From Candidatus Parabeggiatoa sp. nov. 3 (GTDB lineage: Bacteria > Pseudomonadota > Gammaproteobacteria > Beggiatoales > Beggiatoaceae): DNA of 40,234 bases. Each line of letters opens with the position of its first letter. Positions within the stretch are counted from its first letter, which is position 1. Both the position numbers and the translations under genes were made by a program. The stretch is taken from contig QNEL01000008.1 of the NCBI GenBank assembly GCA_003645185.1, positions 1-40,234 on the forward strand. Reading direction: 5' to 3'. Below are positions 1-10,321 of this stretch, piece after piece. Under the pieces are notes generated by a model. It was not told the DNA's origin. It did no database searches and saw only the letters and a list, made by a program, of their open reading frames with translations.

Positions 1-124
1 AAAAACCTGACCGGTTTTAAAAACCTGTCAGGTTTGGGCCAAACGATATGATTGATGAAAGTAAAAACCTGACCGGTTTTAAAAACCTGTCAGGTTTGGG
101 CCAAATGATATGATTGATGAAAGA
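1..124. repeat. Two tandem copies of a 62-bp repeat
   Basis: Copies at 1-62 and 63-124 differ at only two or three positions. Each holds the short inverted repeat AAACCTGTCAGGTTT, which can fold as a terminator-like hairpin, and a second related block, AACCTGACCGGTTTT. The array lies just downstream of the moaB stop codon, so it may end moaB transcription. It may continue to the left of the window. Confidence 0.85.
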
Positions 125-150
125 TATTCCTTAGTGTTATTTTGGATTTT

Positions 151-669
151 TTATTCTTGTAATCGGGGCATCATTTCTGCAAAGTTGCAGGGGCGAGTGC
201 GGTTGTCGATTTGGGGTTGAATAATTTTGTCCCAACCGGTTTTGCAGGCTCCTGATGAGCCGGGTACGCAAAAAATATAGGTGCCGTTGGCGACACCGGC
301 GAGGGCGCGGGAATGGAGGGTTGAGGTGCCAATTTCTTCATAAGAGATGGCGCGAAACAGTTCACCAAAACCTTCTAGTTGTTTGTCTAGTAGGGGTTGA
401 ATGGCTTCTGGGGTACCATCTCTGCCGGTGACACCGGTGCCGCCGGTGGTGATAATGACTTGAATGTCTGGGTTGGCAATCCAGTTGGAGACAACTGCCC
501 GAATTTGGTAAGTGTTATCGGGCACAATCGTTTTATCGGCTCGGTGATGCCCGGCAGTCGTTAAGCGTTCAACGAGGGTTTTGCCGGATGTGTCGTTTTC
601 TTCAGTGCGGGTGTCTGAAATAGTGAGTATAGCAACATTTAAGGGAATAAAGTTTCTTGGTGTGGACAT
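151..669 (-). CDS. moaB: Molybdenum cofactor biosynthesis protein MoaB
   Basis: The 172-residue protein belongs to the MoaB/Mog/MoeA-C fold, which adenylylates molybdopterin before metal insertion. The N-terminal strand reads VAILTISDTRT. The molybdopterin-binding glycine motif TTGGTGVTGRDGTPEA is at about residues 74-89, and the second conserved loop, FCVPGSSGACKTGWD, is at about 133-147. The length is typical of MoaB. No other moa gene is in the window, so the gene stands alone here. The ATG at 669 has only a weak ribosome site, but no better start exists in frame and the N-terminus matches the family. The family call is firm; assigning it to MoaB rather than to a Mog-like paralogue is slightly less so. 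Confidence 0.9.
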   Translation of the reverse strand: MSTPRNFIPLNVAILTISDTRTEENDTSGKTLVERLTTAGHHRADKTIVPDNTYQIRAVVSNWIANPDIQVIITTGGTGVTGRDGTPEAIQPLLDKQLEGFGELFRAISYEEIGTSTLHSRALAGVANGTYIFCVPGSSGACKTGWDKIIQPQIDNRTRPCNFAEMMPRLQE

Positions 670-743
670 AATTTAATTAATGGTGAATGGTGAATGGTAA
701 TTAAGTGTGAATTGTGAATGGTAATTTGTGTGCAAAATAGATA

Positions 744-910
744 TATACTTGATGCTCAAGTTTTTGATGAACGGCCGCGCTAACCAGCAGTCACAGATTG
801 AGTGTCTACATAAGCAAATCATTGATTATTAAGGAATTTATTAAAATAGGCCTTAAAATAACATTTCGTTTTAAATCAACAGTTTACAAAAAACGTGATC
901 ATCGAGTATA
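744..910. mobile_element. MITE family A, copy 1 (167 bp including TA)
   Basis: The ends are inverted copies of each other: TATACTTGATGCTCAAG on the left against an inverted TATACTCGATGATCACG on the right. A same-length relative lies at 7748-7914 with an almost unchanged interior (shared block TCTACATAAGCAAATCATTG). Both copies are bounded by TA, as expected for a non-autonomous element moved by a Tc1/mariner-like IS630-family transposase. It fills most of the 300-bp gap between the sensor-kinase and moaB genes. The rest of that gap holds a heptamer repeat, (ATGGTGA)n, at about 679-700. Confidence 0.8.
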
Positions 911-969
911 TAGCTTTTCAGATAATGATTTGAAAAATTCAAAAGGGCCCTCAAATTAAAATAAATTTT

Positions 970-3933
970 TCATTTATTCCGTTTTTGAAAGGGGTGGTTT
1001 TTGAGTAAATCTCTGATTTCTGTTAATAATTTGTCTTGGTGATAAGCACCTTTTTGAAACACGGTTTGGACATTTTTATTGAGTTGTTGATGTTCTTCTT
1101 GAGTTAACGTTTTGGCCGTTAAGACTATAATGGGAATTTTGCTCCATTGTTCGTGTTCGCGCAAATGGGCGGCAAATTCAAAACCGTCCATTTCTGGCAT
1201 CATTAAATCTAGCAAAATTAAATCCGGTTGTTTTTCCTCCATTTTTTCTAAAGCAATCCGGCCGTTTTCGGCGATTGTGCTTTGTAGGCCAGCTTTTTTA
1301 AGCTGGGTTTCTATCATTTCTTGCGTGTTTTGATCGTCTTCAACAATCATCAGTTGATGGTGATCTTGGCTATTGATGTGGTATTTATTCAAGACAGTGA
1401 TTAATTGCTGGCGATTGATGGGTTTGATCAAGTAGTCGGCCGCGCCTAAGGAGTAGCCGAGTTTTTGATCTTCAATGATTGATGCCATAATGACTGGAAT
1501 GTCGGCTAAGATAGGATCGGCTTTGAGGGCCGATAATACCATCCAGCCATCCATGCCTGGCATCATGACATCAAGGGTAATGGCTTCTGGTTGTAATTGA
1601 CGTGCGAGTCTTAAACCTTCATCGCCATTATTGGCAACAACTACTTGATAACCCTGTTTGCTCAAGTCATTTTTTAAAAAATCACGGACACTGGGATCAT
1701 CGTCAATCACTAGCACGATACCTGATTCTGATGAGGCCTTTTGATGAGATGTGCTTTCCTTTTTTTCCAATGGTGTCGATTCGGATTCTGTGGAAACCAC
1801 TATCGCGGGTAAACGGATTTTAAAAGTACTCCCTTGTCCAAATTCACTTTCTACGCTGAGAGTACCGCCCATCATTTCGGTGAAACGTTTGCTAATCACG
1901 AGGCCTAGGCCGGTTCCGCCATATTTGCGGGTGGTAGAAGCATCTGCTTGTGTAAAGGCTTGAAACAGTGTTTTGATCTGTTGTTCAGTCATGCCAATGC
2001 CGTTATCTTTGATACTAAATTCAATCCACTCAGGCTTTTTTTCAACATGGCGGGTGACGATTAAGGTAATGATGCCCCTTTCTGTAAATTTAGATGCATT
2101 GCTGAGCAAGTTTAACAGAGATTGTCGTATTTTAGTGAGATCGGCATGCATATTTCCTAAGTTGTCACTATATTGCGTTTGCAGGGTGTTATTGTTTTGG
2201 GTTATCAAGGGTTGAACGGTGCTAACGACTTCATGAAGCATAAATGCTAAGTCAAAGGTTTCGGGATAAATTTCCATTTTGCCGGCTTCAATTTTGGAAA
2301 TATCTAATACATCGTTGATGAGTCCTAATAAATGTTGACCTGCGGATTGAATTTTGGTGAGATCCTCAATAAAATCTTCTTCCCCCAAGTCTATTGCATC
2401 TTCTTGTAGCATTTCACTATAACCAATAATGGCGTTAAGTGGTGTCCGTAATTCGTGGCTCATATTGGCAATAAATTGGCTTTTAGCAAGGTTAGCGGCT
2501 TCGGCTTTTTCTTTGGCGTGGGTGAGTTCTGTCGCTTTGTCTTCTAAATCATCGGCATAATCAATCAGTTGTTTTTCTCTATCAGCCAAAATAGTTGCCA
2601 TGGCGTTAAAGGAATCGGCTAGGCGTCCTAATTCATCATTTCTATTTAAAGTGAACTGTAGATCAAAGTTATGATCACTGAGTCTGTATACGGCTATCAG
2701 GAGATATTTTAGGGGTTTCGTAATTTGTTGGTGCATGATGATGTATACAAGAGTCAGGACGATGAAGACGCAGAGGATGCCTAAAATCAGAATCAGTTGG
2801 GCTGTCTGCCAAGCGGTTTCGGCAACGAAAGTTTTTGGATAAACAATAACAAAATACCAGCCGGTTGCTGCCATTTTGGTAATCGCCAGATATTGATAAT
2901 TTTCTTCATCTTCAACAATAGCACTGTCCGCTTCGATCACCAGATGAAAAATGCGTTTCAATTGGGGATTGCCATCTGTAAGCATATTGAAATGACCGTT
3001 TTTGTGCATGATTGGATAAATCCAACGCGGGTGTACAATCAATCGTCCGTCATTTCTGAAAATCATGTTATAAGTATTTTCTAAACGTTGAGTGAGGGTG
3101 CGTTCCACTAAATCGCCAAATTCTATGTCATTACCAATATTGACTATGTGTTGACCGTCAATATCAATGGGTGTGATGGCAGATACCAGCCATTTGTTGG
3201 CAATGGGATCATAGTGGACACCGCTCCAGACTGTCGTGCGTTCTGGATTATGCTGTGGTTCAGCCGCCCAAAAATATTCTTTTTGAGTTAAGTCAAAATC
3301 GGCCTTCGCATCCTGGCACCAAGTGGGTACGTTAGGCCAATATAGGGTGATAAATTTGTTGGTTGTCAAAAGGTAGGTGTTTTCAAAACGATTTGACCAG
3401 GCTTGGCCATATTGATTCGTCAATTTGTAAAAAGTCAGTACTTGCTCTTGGAGTGAACGGGTAATAGGTAATGATTTATTAATGTAAACACAACTGTCTT
3501 TTAAGCTATCAAAATTATCAAAATGTTCAGGGTGATTGCGAATCACGCCGTCGGCATAACGGGTAAACAAAGAGTCAAATGTGGCTTTTCTCTTTTCATT
3601 ATCAGAAGTGGCTAAAGTATTAGATTGAAGATTCTCTAGTTGTTCTATTATTGCTGTTTCCAGTAAAGCGTGATTATCTTGTACTAACTCAAAGAGGTTA
3701 TTTTCCCATTCTCCCCGTGCGGCAATATAGTTTTCAAGTTGGTGAAGGGTTTGTTTCTCAATTTTTGAAGCAACCACTAAGTAACTGGTGATAGCCGCTA
3801 AAATAATGACTGTCGTAATCCATATGCCAATTTTGAAAAGCGTGGTACGAGTGAGTGATTTTTCTTTAAAGATTTGGAATTTAAACATGTTGGAAATTGG
3901 GAATTGGGAATGGTTCATTAATGAATTATCCAT
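970..3933 (-). CDS. Hybrid sensor histidine kinase with Cache-like sensor, HAMP and two receiver domains
   Basis: The 987-residue membrane kinase has transmembrane segments at about residues 31-54 and 378-400, which bracket a roughly 320-residue periplasmic sensor that looks like a Cache domain. A HAMP linker (about 401-453) and a short coiled coil follow. The HisKA domain has its phospho-acceptor in MSHELRTP (His493). The ATPase domain shows an N-box near 601-619, DNGIGM at 643-648 and GGTGLGL at 672-678. Two receiver domains have phospho-acceptors Asp788 (acidic pocket 744-746, Lys837) and Asp909 (acidic pocket 866-867, Lys961). Residues around 8-15 are encoded by an ATTCCCA heptamer repeat, so the true start may be Met16 (position 3888). 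No ribosome site picks out any candidate. There is no partner regulator next door, so the signal and output are unknown. Confidence 0.9.
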   Translation of the reverse strand: MDNSLMNHSQFPISNMFKFQIFKEKSLTRTTLFKIGIWITTVIILAAITSYLVVASKIEKQTLHQLENYIAARGEWENNLFELVQDNHALLETAIIEQLENLQSNTLATSDNEKRKATFDSLFTRYADGVIRNHPEHFDNFDSLKDSCVYINKSLPITRSLQEQVLTFYKLTNQYGQAWSNRFENTYLLTTNKFITLYWPNVPTWCQDAKADFDLTQKEYFWAAEPQHNPERTTVWSGVHYDPIANKWLVSAITPIDIDGQHIVNIGNDIEFGDLVERTLTQRLENTYNMIFRNDGRLIVHPRWIYPIMHKNGHFNMLTDGNPQLKRIFHLVIEADSAIVEDEENYQYLAITKMAATGWYFVIVYPKTFVAETAWQTAQLILILGILCVFIVLTLVYIIMHQQITKPLKYLLIAVYRLSDHNFDLQFTLNRNDELGRLADSFNAMATILADREKQLIDYADDLEDKATELTHAKEKAEAANLAKSQFIANMSHELRTPLNAIIGYSEMLQEDAIDLGEEDFIEDLTKIQSAGQHLLGLINDVLDISKIEAGKMEIYPETFDLAFMLHEVVSTVQPLITQNNNTLQTQYSDNLGNMHADLTKIRQSLLNLLSNASKFTERGIITLIVTRHVEKKPEWIEFSIKDNGIGMTEQQIKTLFQAFTQADASTTRKYGGTGLGLVISKRFTEMMGGTLSVESEFGQGSTFKIRLPAIVVSTESESTPLEKKESTSHQKASSESGIVLVIDDDPSVRDFLKNDLSKQGYQVVVANNGDEGLRLARQLQPEAITLDVMMPGMDGWMVLSALKADPILADIPVIMASIIEDQKLGYSLGAADYLIKPINRQQLITVLNKYHINSQDHHQLMIVEDDQNTQEMIETQLKKAGLQSTIAENGRIALEKMEEKQPDLILLDLMMPEMDGFEFAAHLREHEQWSKIPIIVLTAKTLTQEEHQQLNKNVQTVFQKGAYHQDKLLTEIRDLLKNHPFQKRNK

Positions 3934-3978
3934 TCATCATGTTTGATTTTTCATGAATGGAAAAATGGACAATCACAT

Positions 3979-4141
3979 TTTCACGCGGGAAGGCTAAATA
4001 AATGCTTCGCTAAACTTTAGCCTTCAACAAGTATTTCGCGATAAAAACTGACAGTAGTGAAATTTCACGCTTTCACGCTTTTCGCGAAGCGAAACGACGC
4101 ATCGAAAAAGTATTTCGCAATAAAAACTTACAGTAGTGAAA
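3979..4141. repeat. Two abutting TTTCAC...GTGAAA palindromic elements
   Basis: One element runs 3979-4062 (84 bp) and the next 4063-4141 (79 bp). Each begins TTTCACGC and ends GTAGTGAAA, and both share an internal block ATAAAAACT.ACAGTAGTG. The first closely matches the 83-bp element at 10322-10404 (shared TTTCACGCGGGAAGGCTAAA). No coding potential. They lie upstream of the sensor-kinase gene, in the 1-kb gap between it and the RNase gene. Confidence 0.7.
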
Positions 4142-4160
4142 TTGATTTTTGATTAGAGTT

Positions 4161-4282
4161 TATACCGATTTAACACAATTCATTGATTGTATTAAAAACA
4201 TTTTTAGAAAACTCATAAAATCAATTCGCGCCAAAAGTTTTGCGCGCAAAACTTTTGGCGCGAAACTTAACAAATCGGTATA
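4161..4282. mobile_element. MITE family B with a 40-bp perfect palindrome inside
   Basis: The outer ends are TATACCGATTT and its inverted copy AAATCGGTATA. Within the element, 4225-4264 is a perfect 40-nt palindrome (20-bp arms, centre GCGC) starting TTCGCGCCAAAAG. Without the palindrome the element would be 82 bp. The TATA at each end fits insertion at TA. No other copy of these ends is in the window, so MITE status rests on the inverted ends alone. Confidence 0.55.
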
Positions 4283-4608
4283 ATGTCTATTTTTTGGTTG
4301 TTCTGAAATCAGGGGGATTTTATAAGCAGAAGCTCATTGACAAAATCAATAGAACGGTGATTATCATGATTAGACTTCTTTCTGACATCTGACACACCGA
4401 AGACAAGCTCAGGGCACACAGGGCCCGTGCCCTAGCCCTTGCCCTAAACTTTGTAAGACAAAGAGTCTGTCGAAACGTAGCTTTGAAACAAAAAAAATAT
4501 CGTTAATTAACAATACCTTCGCAAAATTATATAAATTTTATGTGGTTATTTGCCAGTAGAGACGCGATGCATCGCGTCTCTGGCATTGATTTGCTATGCC
4601 TAGCAAAT

Positions 4609-4787
4609 CTACAGCGGATTTTTCTTTGAGGCTCTATGATATGAGACGCGAGGCATCGCGTCTCTACAGCGGATTTTTCTTTGAGGCTCTATGATATGAG
4701 ACGCGAGGCATCGCGTCTCTACAGCGAATTTTTCTTTGAGGCTCTATGATATGAGACGCGAGGCATCGCGTCTCTACAGCGGATTTT
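4609..4787. repeat. 55-bp tandem repeat, about 3.2 copies
   Basis: Units start at 4609, 4664, 4719 and 4774 (the last is partial) and are nearly identical. Each contains the inverted repeat GAGACGCGAGGCATCGCGTCTC, split here as GAGACGCGA and TCGCGTCTC arms, so transcripts would form a row of hairpins. A diverged half-unit at 4560-4580 precedes the array. The rest of the 3934-4995 gap (4283-4608 and 4788-4995) shows no gene. Confidence 0.85.
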
Positions 4788-4995
4788 AATTCATAACTTA
4801 TTGATTTTAAAAATTAAAATAGAAATTCAGATTTTGTAGGGGCAGCCCGATCGTGTTCGCCCGAGCCGATCATCCGTTATAATCATAATTTATTTTCTGT
4901 ATTGGTTTGTAGGGATTACCAAAATTTTGCCTTTTTCCACTGATATCTCAGCCCTCAACGAACGAACCCTTGAATGATCTCTGTGCCAAGAATCT

Positions 4996-7038
4996 TTATG
5001 TCGCTAATTTTAAGCGAACATTCCCGGCCTTAACACGAATTTTATCAATAACAGCCCTAACCAGTTGACCAGTTTGAAAATAGTTTGAGCTTGCCAAAAA
5101 GGCATCAGCGCCCCAAGGTTGTATTTCTACTTTGTAACCAGTTTTCGCTTCGCTAATGATGAGAACATTGAGAGGCTGGTTTTTCCAAGTTTGTTTCAAA
5201 TATTGCATAAGCCAACGTTTTTTAGCCTCGTTTTCAACCATGCGAGACTCGCGTGCTGTTCGTTCAGCTGTTTCTAGTACTTTCAACAATTCCTCTTGAT
5301 CATAAGGTAATTCTTCACTCACCAAGTGTGCCATCAATTGCCGTTGCATGACTAAATCGGCAAACCGGCGCAGCGGTGAAGATAATTGAGTGTACATGGA
5401 TAAACCTAAGCCACTGTGTCCACTGGGTTGTAAGGAGAGTGAAGAACGACCCAAGAATTTACGCACTTTATGAAAGCCTAGCGGATCGGCTGCCATTTTT
5501 TCGGTAATCGGTTCCACTGGTGGATCTTGAACACGATAAATGAGTGGTAGTTGATGATGGTATGCATACTTGGCAGCAATATGGTTTGCTAATACCATCA
5601 TTTCGGCTACCAGTAGACGACTCGGTGAATCTCGCTCAATCATAGTAATGCTAATCTTGCCAGCATTGACACTGATCTTATATTCAGGACGTTGCAGGGT
5701 GAATGCGCCTGAGGCCACGCGCTGAGCATGCAACTGTTTGGCACAATTCAATAATTCGCGCAGTCGTTGGGCAGTTTCATCTTGTTCTTGTGCAATCAGT
5801 CTGTCGGCTTCGCTGTAGTGCAGACGTTTGAGTACTCGTATTGGCTCTCTGTTGATATTGCTTTTCGTTATTTCTCCTACTGCATTTAACCAGGCGCGTA
5901 TGACAAGGGATGATCGGACTTCTCCGGCCGTTAAACTGGCAATATCACAAGAAATGCGTTCTGGTAACATTAAAATTGTTTGTGTCGGTAAGTAAACAGT
6001 GGTACCGCGCCGCATTGCCTCTTTGTCCAAAAGTTCGCCACGATGAATGACACTGGCGGGATCGGCAATGGCAATAGTCATTTTCCAGAGCGGGCCATCT
6101 CGTTCAATACTCAGTGCATCATCCACTTCGCGCGTTTCTTCATCATCTATACTGAATAGTACCTCAGTTATACTTTGTGTTTCTGTCGGTTGCCAAGGTT
6201 TCACCGCTTGAACGGTTTCATTGATAGGCTCCGAAAAGGAGGGCTTCAACCCTGCGATAATAACATCGCGATCTGCATCAAGAGGTAAACGCCCGATTTT
6301 TTGCAAAATTTCAAAGGCTAATTCGCGTGCTGGCAGTTTCACCGCGACGGCGTAGCGGGCGATCAGTTCTTCTACATCTTTGTCAGTATCGCCTCGTAAC
6401 CAAGCTTCTAAACGTTCTATAAATGGGATAATTTCTTCCGGTGTTTCAATCACCTGAAAAACGGTTTGCTCATCAGTTTCGGCATTTTGCGTGTTCGCTA
6501 AATGTGGAAAGACGGGTAGTGGGATTTTAGCGATGGGTTGTAACCAGTCTCGCGCTAACGCTTGCGCTTTAATCCGGGCATGTTCACGTTCACGTTGTGT
6601 TTTAAGCTCTTCAACTTGTTGAGCAGTACGCGCCTCCCACTCTTTGCCACGACGTTTAAAAGACAGACGTTCTTGAGCCAGTGTTTGCCAAAGTGCGACT
6701 AAATGTTCTGTGGTTATTTCTTCCCCAAAATAAAGTTCGGCTAATTCGTTAATGTCAGAGATTTCTAACTCTAAGGCCGTTTCCCATAGCAGAGCAACAT
6801 CAATGCCATCACACAAGGAGTCTACCGTAGCTTGAATTTTCAAGAATTGGTTTTGCCAATCTTCAAGGCCTTTAGCGGTGCTGGGATGTTGCCATAACAA
6901 TTTATCTTCGGATAGGCGCCGTTCGCGGCCTTTTTCGTTGACGGCTTGAATTTTGTGTTTAATTCGTTTAGTGGTACATAAGAAATTGACTTCATCGTTG
7001 TCTTGAGCGGCCCAAATTTGGCCTTCAAATTCAGTCAC
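4996..7038 (-). CDS. Exoribonuclease II / RNB-domain family protein
   Basis: The 680-residue protein is predicted to be a 3'-to-5' exoribonuclease for mRNA turnover. The N-terminal third (about 1-280) is charged and only weakly like known cold-shock RNA-binding domains. The RNB catalytic domain begins near residue 290 with the metal-binding motif SIDDEETREVDDALS, followed by IAIADPASVI and TVYLPTQTILMLPE. The RNB domain closes with the SSPLRRFADL motif near residue 575. The C-terminal 80 residues could form an S1-like domain. The start is GTG at 7038, preceded by a good ribosome site (AAGGAAG). The length is close to E. coli RNase II (about 644 residues) and shorter than RNase R, so I favour an RNase II-type enzyme, but the exact subfamily is not settled. 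Confidence 0.85.
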   Translation of the reverse strand: MTEFEGQIWAAQDNDEVNFLCTTKRIKHKIQAVNEKGRERRLSEDKLLWQHPSTAKGLEDWQNQFLKIQATVDSLCDGIDVALLWETALELEISDINELAELYFGEEITTEHLVALWQTLAQERLSFKRRGKEWEARTAQQVEELKTQREREHARIKAQALARDWLQPIAKIPLPVFPHLANTQNAETDEQTVFQVIETPEEIIPFIERLEAWLRGDTDKDVEELIARYAVAVKLPARELAFEILQKIGRLPLDADRDVIIAGLKPSFSEPINETVQAVKPWQPTETQSITEVLFSIDDEETREVDDALSIERDGPLWKMTIAIADPASVIHRGELLDKEAMRRGTTVYLPTQTILMLPERISCDIASLTAGEVRSSLVIRAWLNAVGEITKSNINREPIRVLKRLHYSEADRLIAQEQDETAQRLRELLNCAKQLHAQRVASGAFTLQRPEYKISVNAGKISITMIERDSPSRLLVAEMMVLANHIAAKYAYHHQLPLIYRVQDPPVEPITEKMAADPLGFHKVRKFLGRSSLSLQPSGHSGLGLSMYTQLSSPLRRFADLVMQRQLMAHLVSEELPYDQEELLKVLETAERTARESRMVENEAKKRWLMQYLKQTWKNQPLNVLIISEAKTGYKVEIQPWGADAFLASSNYFQTGQLVRAVIDKIRVKAGNVRLKLAT

Positions 7039-7480
7039 AGTGCTTCCTTTATGCTAGAAAAGAAATGAAAAATTCGCGAGCGCGAATGAATTGCTTCCAT
7101 AAAGTACAGCGAAGCTAATGGGTATCTTACAGGTTTCCTTTTTTATTTATTGTCTTATAATAATTATCGAAGGCAATAGTCAATAGTGAGTCAAGCGCCA
7201 ACCCGTAATGTCTTTGAATGTGAAACCTGTGGTAAAGTCAAGCGATAAAGATTTTTCCCCAAGCCTCTTATCGTTATATAGCATTTTTCTGTTGTGTAAA
7301 GTACATCACTTGTAGGGGCAAACCTTTGTTATTGCCCTGTATTTAACCCCCCAAGCTCCGCCTCTTATCGTTATATATAGATATTTCATGCCAATAATTT
7401 CACGATGGCAGACACGCAGGTCTGCCCCTACAAAACCACGTTTTGTAGGGCGATAAGCCGCGAGAGCCCGATTTTATTTG

Positions 7481-7743
7481 TGAAATTATTTTTCTGAAGG
7501 CTTGATAAGAAAATCGTGCCATGCAACTTTTCACATTTCTTAGCGATAGTTTCGCTTCGCGAAACTATCGCTAAGAAATAAAGTTTTGCGCGCAAAAACT
7601 GGGGCAAAAAACGCAGTCTAGTTGCCCAAGTTGCCATCAGCCAGAAAACCTATCAAATTCTGAACAAATTTCGCGCCGCGAAAACGCGTTTTTGAACAAA
7701 ACTATAAAAATTTCATGCCCGTTTTTAGTTTTACTGATATTAA
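7481..7743. repeat. Dispersed repeat G, copy 1, carrying a 45-nt palindrome
   Basis: This stretch matches 11103-11406 in several blocks: TGAAATTATT.TTCTGAAG, AAATCGTGCCATGC, AGTTGCCCAAGTTGCC, TTTTTGAACAAAACTATA and TTCATGCCCGTTTT. At the point after CTTTTCAC this copy has a palindrome at 7535-7579 (21-bp perfect arms, 3-nt centre), while the other copy has a different palindrome there. It lies in the 1-kb gap 7039-8068, upstream of the RNase gene and beyond the 3' end of phaC. That gap has no credible gene. Confidence 0.75.
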
Positions 7744-7747
7744 CCTC

Positions 7748-7914
7748 TATACTCGATGATCAAGTTTTTGAGGTTCGGCAGGCTTTACGGCAGTCAATAT
7801 TTGAGTGTCTACATAAGCAAATCATTGATTATTAAGGAATTGATTATTAAGGGGCCTTAAAATAACATTTTTTTTTTAATCAACGGTTTACAAAAAACGT
7901 GATCATTGAGTATA
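7748..7914. mobile_element. MITE family A, copy 2 (167 bp including TA)
   Basis: It has the same length and ends as the copy at 744-910: left end TATACTCGATGATCAAG, right end the inverted TATACTCAATGATCACG. The middle keeps TCTACATAAGCAAATCATTG and GGCCTTAAAATAACATTT. It lies between dispersed repeat G and the 3' end of phaC. Confidence 0.8.
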
Positions 7915-8068
7915 ACGGAAAATGACTAAGCCTTTTAATCTAAAAACAAATAGAACGCTTTTAAGGTTCACTTGCAACAATCACTTTTGCCCCTTCTGTG
8001 TGCTACGCTAAATCACTTTTCACTTGTTCAACATTTTAACGAACCACTACATATTTTTTCAGTTTTCA

Positions 8069-9811
8069 TTAATCCCCAATGCGTTTTTTGACATAACGTC
8101 CTGGTGCGTCTTCAATCTTCTGATAGTCTGCATTACCTAAGGTTGTGGCGGCTGGTACTTCATCACCCCCTTGTTTTTTAAGCCATTCATCCCAGTGAGG
8201 CCACCAACTACCAGGCTGAGATTGTGCTGTTTTTAACCAGTGGGCTGCGCCTTGGTTCAATTCGCCATTGATCCAGTAATGACGTTTCTTCTTAGCAGGC
8301 GGGTTGATGACACCTGCAATATGTCCGCTGGCACCCAATACAAATTCTGCGAAGCCTGACATTAATTGGGCACCACTAAATGTGGTTTGCCACGGCGCAA
8401 TGTGGTCATCAATGGTTGAGAGAAAGTAGCTGGGCGTTTTGATGCTTCTCAAATTAATGGGGACATCACACATCGTTAAGGCATTGGGTTTGATCAAGTT
8501 ATTTTCCATATACATATTATGGATATAGTACCGGTACATGTTAGCCGGTAAGTTGGTGGGATCACTGTTCCAGTATAGAATATCAAATGGCGTTGGCGCT
8601 TGCCCTTTGAGATAGTTATTGACGACGTAGGACCAAATTAAGTCGTTAGCTCGGAGCATGGAAAACGCTAGGGCTAAATCTTTGCCTGAGAGTATACCGG
8701 TGTGTTCTAGTTGTGATTCGATTTGGCTAATCTGTACTTGATCAATAAATACGCCGAGATCGCCCTGTTCTGAAAAATCGAGCATGGTGGTCAAATAAGT
8801 GGCTGATGCGATAGAATCGTCTTGTTTTTCATGCAAGACGGCTAGGGCACTTGCTAATAAGGTTCCCCCAATACACCAAGATGCGGTATTGACTTTTTCG
8901 GCACTCGTGATCGCTTTAGCGATTTCTATGGCCTTGAAAACGCCTTCTGTGAGATAATGATCCCATCCGATGTTGCTCAGGTTTTTGTCTGGGATGATCC
9001 AAGAGATGACAAAAACAGTATTGCCTTGATCAACGACATATTTGACAAAGGAATTTTCGGGCCTCAGATCTAAAATATAATATTTATTAATATAAGGGGG
9101 GACGATAACGAGAGGACGATCTAACACGGTTTCGGTGGTGGGCTGATATTGAATCAGTTGCATCAATTCGTTTTCAAAGATGACTGCACCGGGGGTGATG
9201 GCGAGATTTTTGCCGACTTCAAAGGCCGATTCATCTGTCATGCTGATACGGCCTTTTTCCATATCGGTGAGTAGGTTTTTCAGCCCATCAATAAGACTTT
9301 GTCCCTTGGTTTCGACGGCCAGACGCATGACTTCGGGATTGGTTGCGGCAAAATTGGTAGGCGACATGGCATCAATAAAGTACTTGGTGTAGAAATTCAG
9401 TTTTTTCTGATTTTCAGAATCAAGCTTTGTGGCCGCTGCCATGTCATTAAGCATATTAGAGGCTAACAAATAAGATTGTTTGATGTAGTCGAATATGGGG
9501 TTTTCATTCCAATCTGGCGCGTTAAAGCGACGATCACCGGATTTGGGGGAGACTACAGGGGGTTCACCCGATTTTGCACCCAACATGTTGAGCCATAAAG
9601 CCATTTGTTGTTGTTGATAATGGGTCATAATTTCCACCCAACCATGAGGGTTTTGCAGCGATTGTGTTGATAGCTGATTCCACGCTTGCATAAATCCTCT
9701 GAGCATTTCCTGCCATTGCTGAGTAGCAAAGCTTTGCATTACTTTTTCAGTTTCCTTGCCAAAGGCTTGAAAAATCTCTTGGGGATCTTTAAATGGCGGT
9801 TGATTTGACAT
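8069..9811 (-). CDS. phaC: Class I poly(R)-hydroxyalkanoate synthase PhaC
   Basis: The 580-residue protein polymerises hydroxyacyl-CoA into polyhydroxyalkanoate storage granules. I place the start at 9811 because TAGGAGAAAAT lies directly upstream; the frame stays open 44 codons further but without support. The catalytic triad is visible: Cys313 in the box SWCIGG, Asp469 in IDDHIAPW and His497 in GASGHIAGV. The C-terminal NPPAKKKRHYW and WWPHWDEWL blocks are typical of class I enzymes. The lipase box normally begins with glycine (GxCxGG); here that residue is serine. Length and ending match class I. No phaA, phaB or phasin gene is next to it. Carbon storage fits the lifestyle of large sulfur bacteria. 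Confidence 0.93.
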   Translation of the reverse strand: MSNQPPFKDPQEIFQAFGKETEKVMQSFATQQWQEMLRGFMQAWNQLSTQSLQNPHGWVEIMTHYQQQQMALWLNMLGAKSGEPPVVSPKSGDRRFNAPDWNENPIFDYIKQSYLLASNMLNDMAAATKLDSENQKKLNFYTKYFIDAMSPTNFAATNPEVMRLAVETKGQSLIDGLKNLLTDMEKGRISMTDESAFEVGKNLAITPGAVIFENELMQLIQYQPTTETVLDRPLVIVPPYINKYYILDLRPENSFVKYVVDQGNTVFVISWIIPDKNLSNIGWDHYLTEGVFKAIEIAKAITSAEKVNTASWCIGGTLLASALAVLHEKQDDSIASATYLTTMLDFSEQGDLGVFIDQVQISQIESQLEHTGILSGKDLALAFSMLRANDLIWSYVVNNYLKGQAPTPFDILYWNSDPTNLPANMYRYYIHNMYMENNLIKPNALTMCDVPINLRSIKTPSYFLSTIDDHIAPWQTTFSGAQLMSGFAEFVLGASGHIAGVINPPAKKKRHYWINGELNQGAAHWLKTAQSQPGSWWPHWDEWLKKQGGDEVPAATTLGNADYQKIEDAPGRYVKKRIGD

Positions 9812-10321
9812 ATTTTCTCCTAAAATTTGAGGGTGATTATTGTGATACTTGCTGAAAGCTGTAAAATTTTGCCTTTTGGTATTTTTCGTTTTGAGAAGTT
9901 TTGTTTTCAAACTTGGATTCGCGAACTGTCCTTCAAAAAGCAAAGCTAAATGTCGTTTTCGTTAGGTTTATAGCAAATAGCGAATCTTAGGTCAGCCTTA
10001 ATAGACATTTTGTTATGTAGGGTTTATGGCGAATGACGGACTTAAAAAATGTTAAAATGTGAAGGCATTGTGCTTTATTTATACTGCTCGCCTTTTCAAA
10101 TCGTTCAAATTAATTTTCACGCAATTTGATAAAAAAACTAATGCAATGAAAAGCGATTCATGCCTTGAGAAGGCTTAGTACCTATCCGTTTTGTTTAAAC
10201 GAGTACAACGAATGAAAGTTCATAAACGAATAAACACTAATAATATCAATGAGTTATTAGTTTATCGGTCCGTCATTAGCGTAGCACTTTGAAGTTTCAA
10301 AGTACTCGCTTTTCAATGACT

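Noticed and set aside
7428-7637. Frames of about 60-70 residues in the long intergenic stretches (also 10625-10807, 11697-11882, 12131-12334)
   Set aside because: They run across palindromes and MITEs, have no ribosome site and resemble no family.
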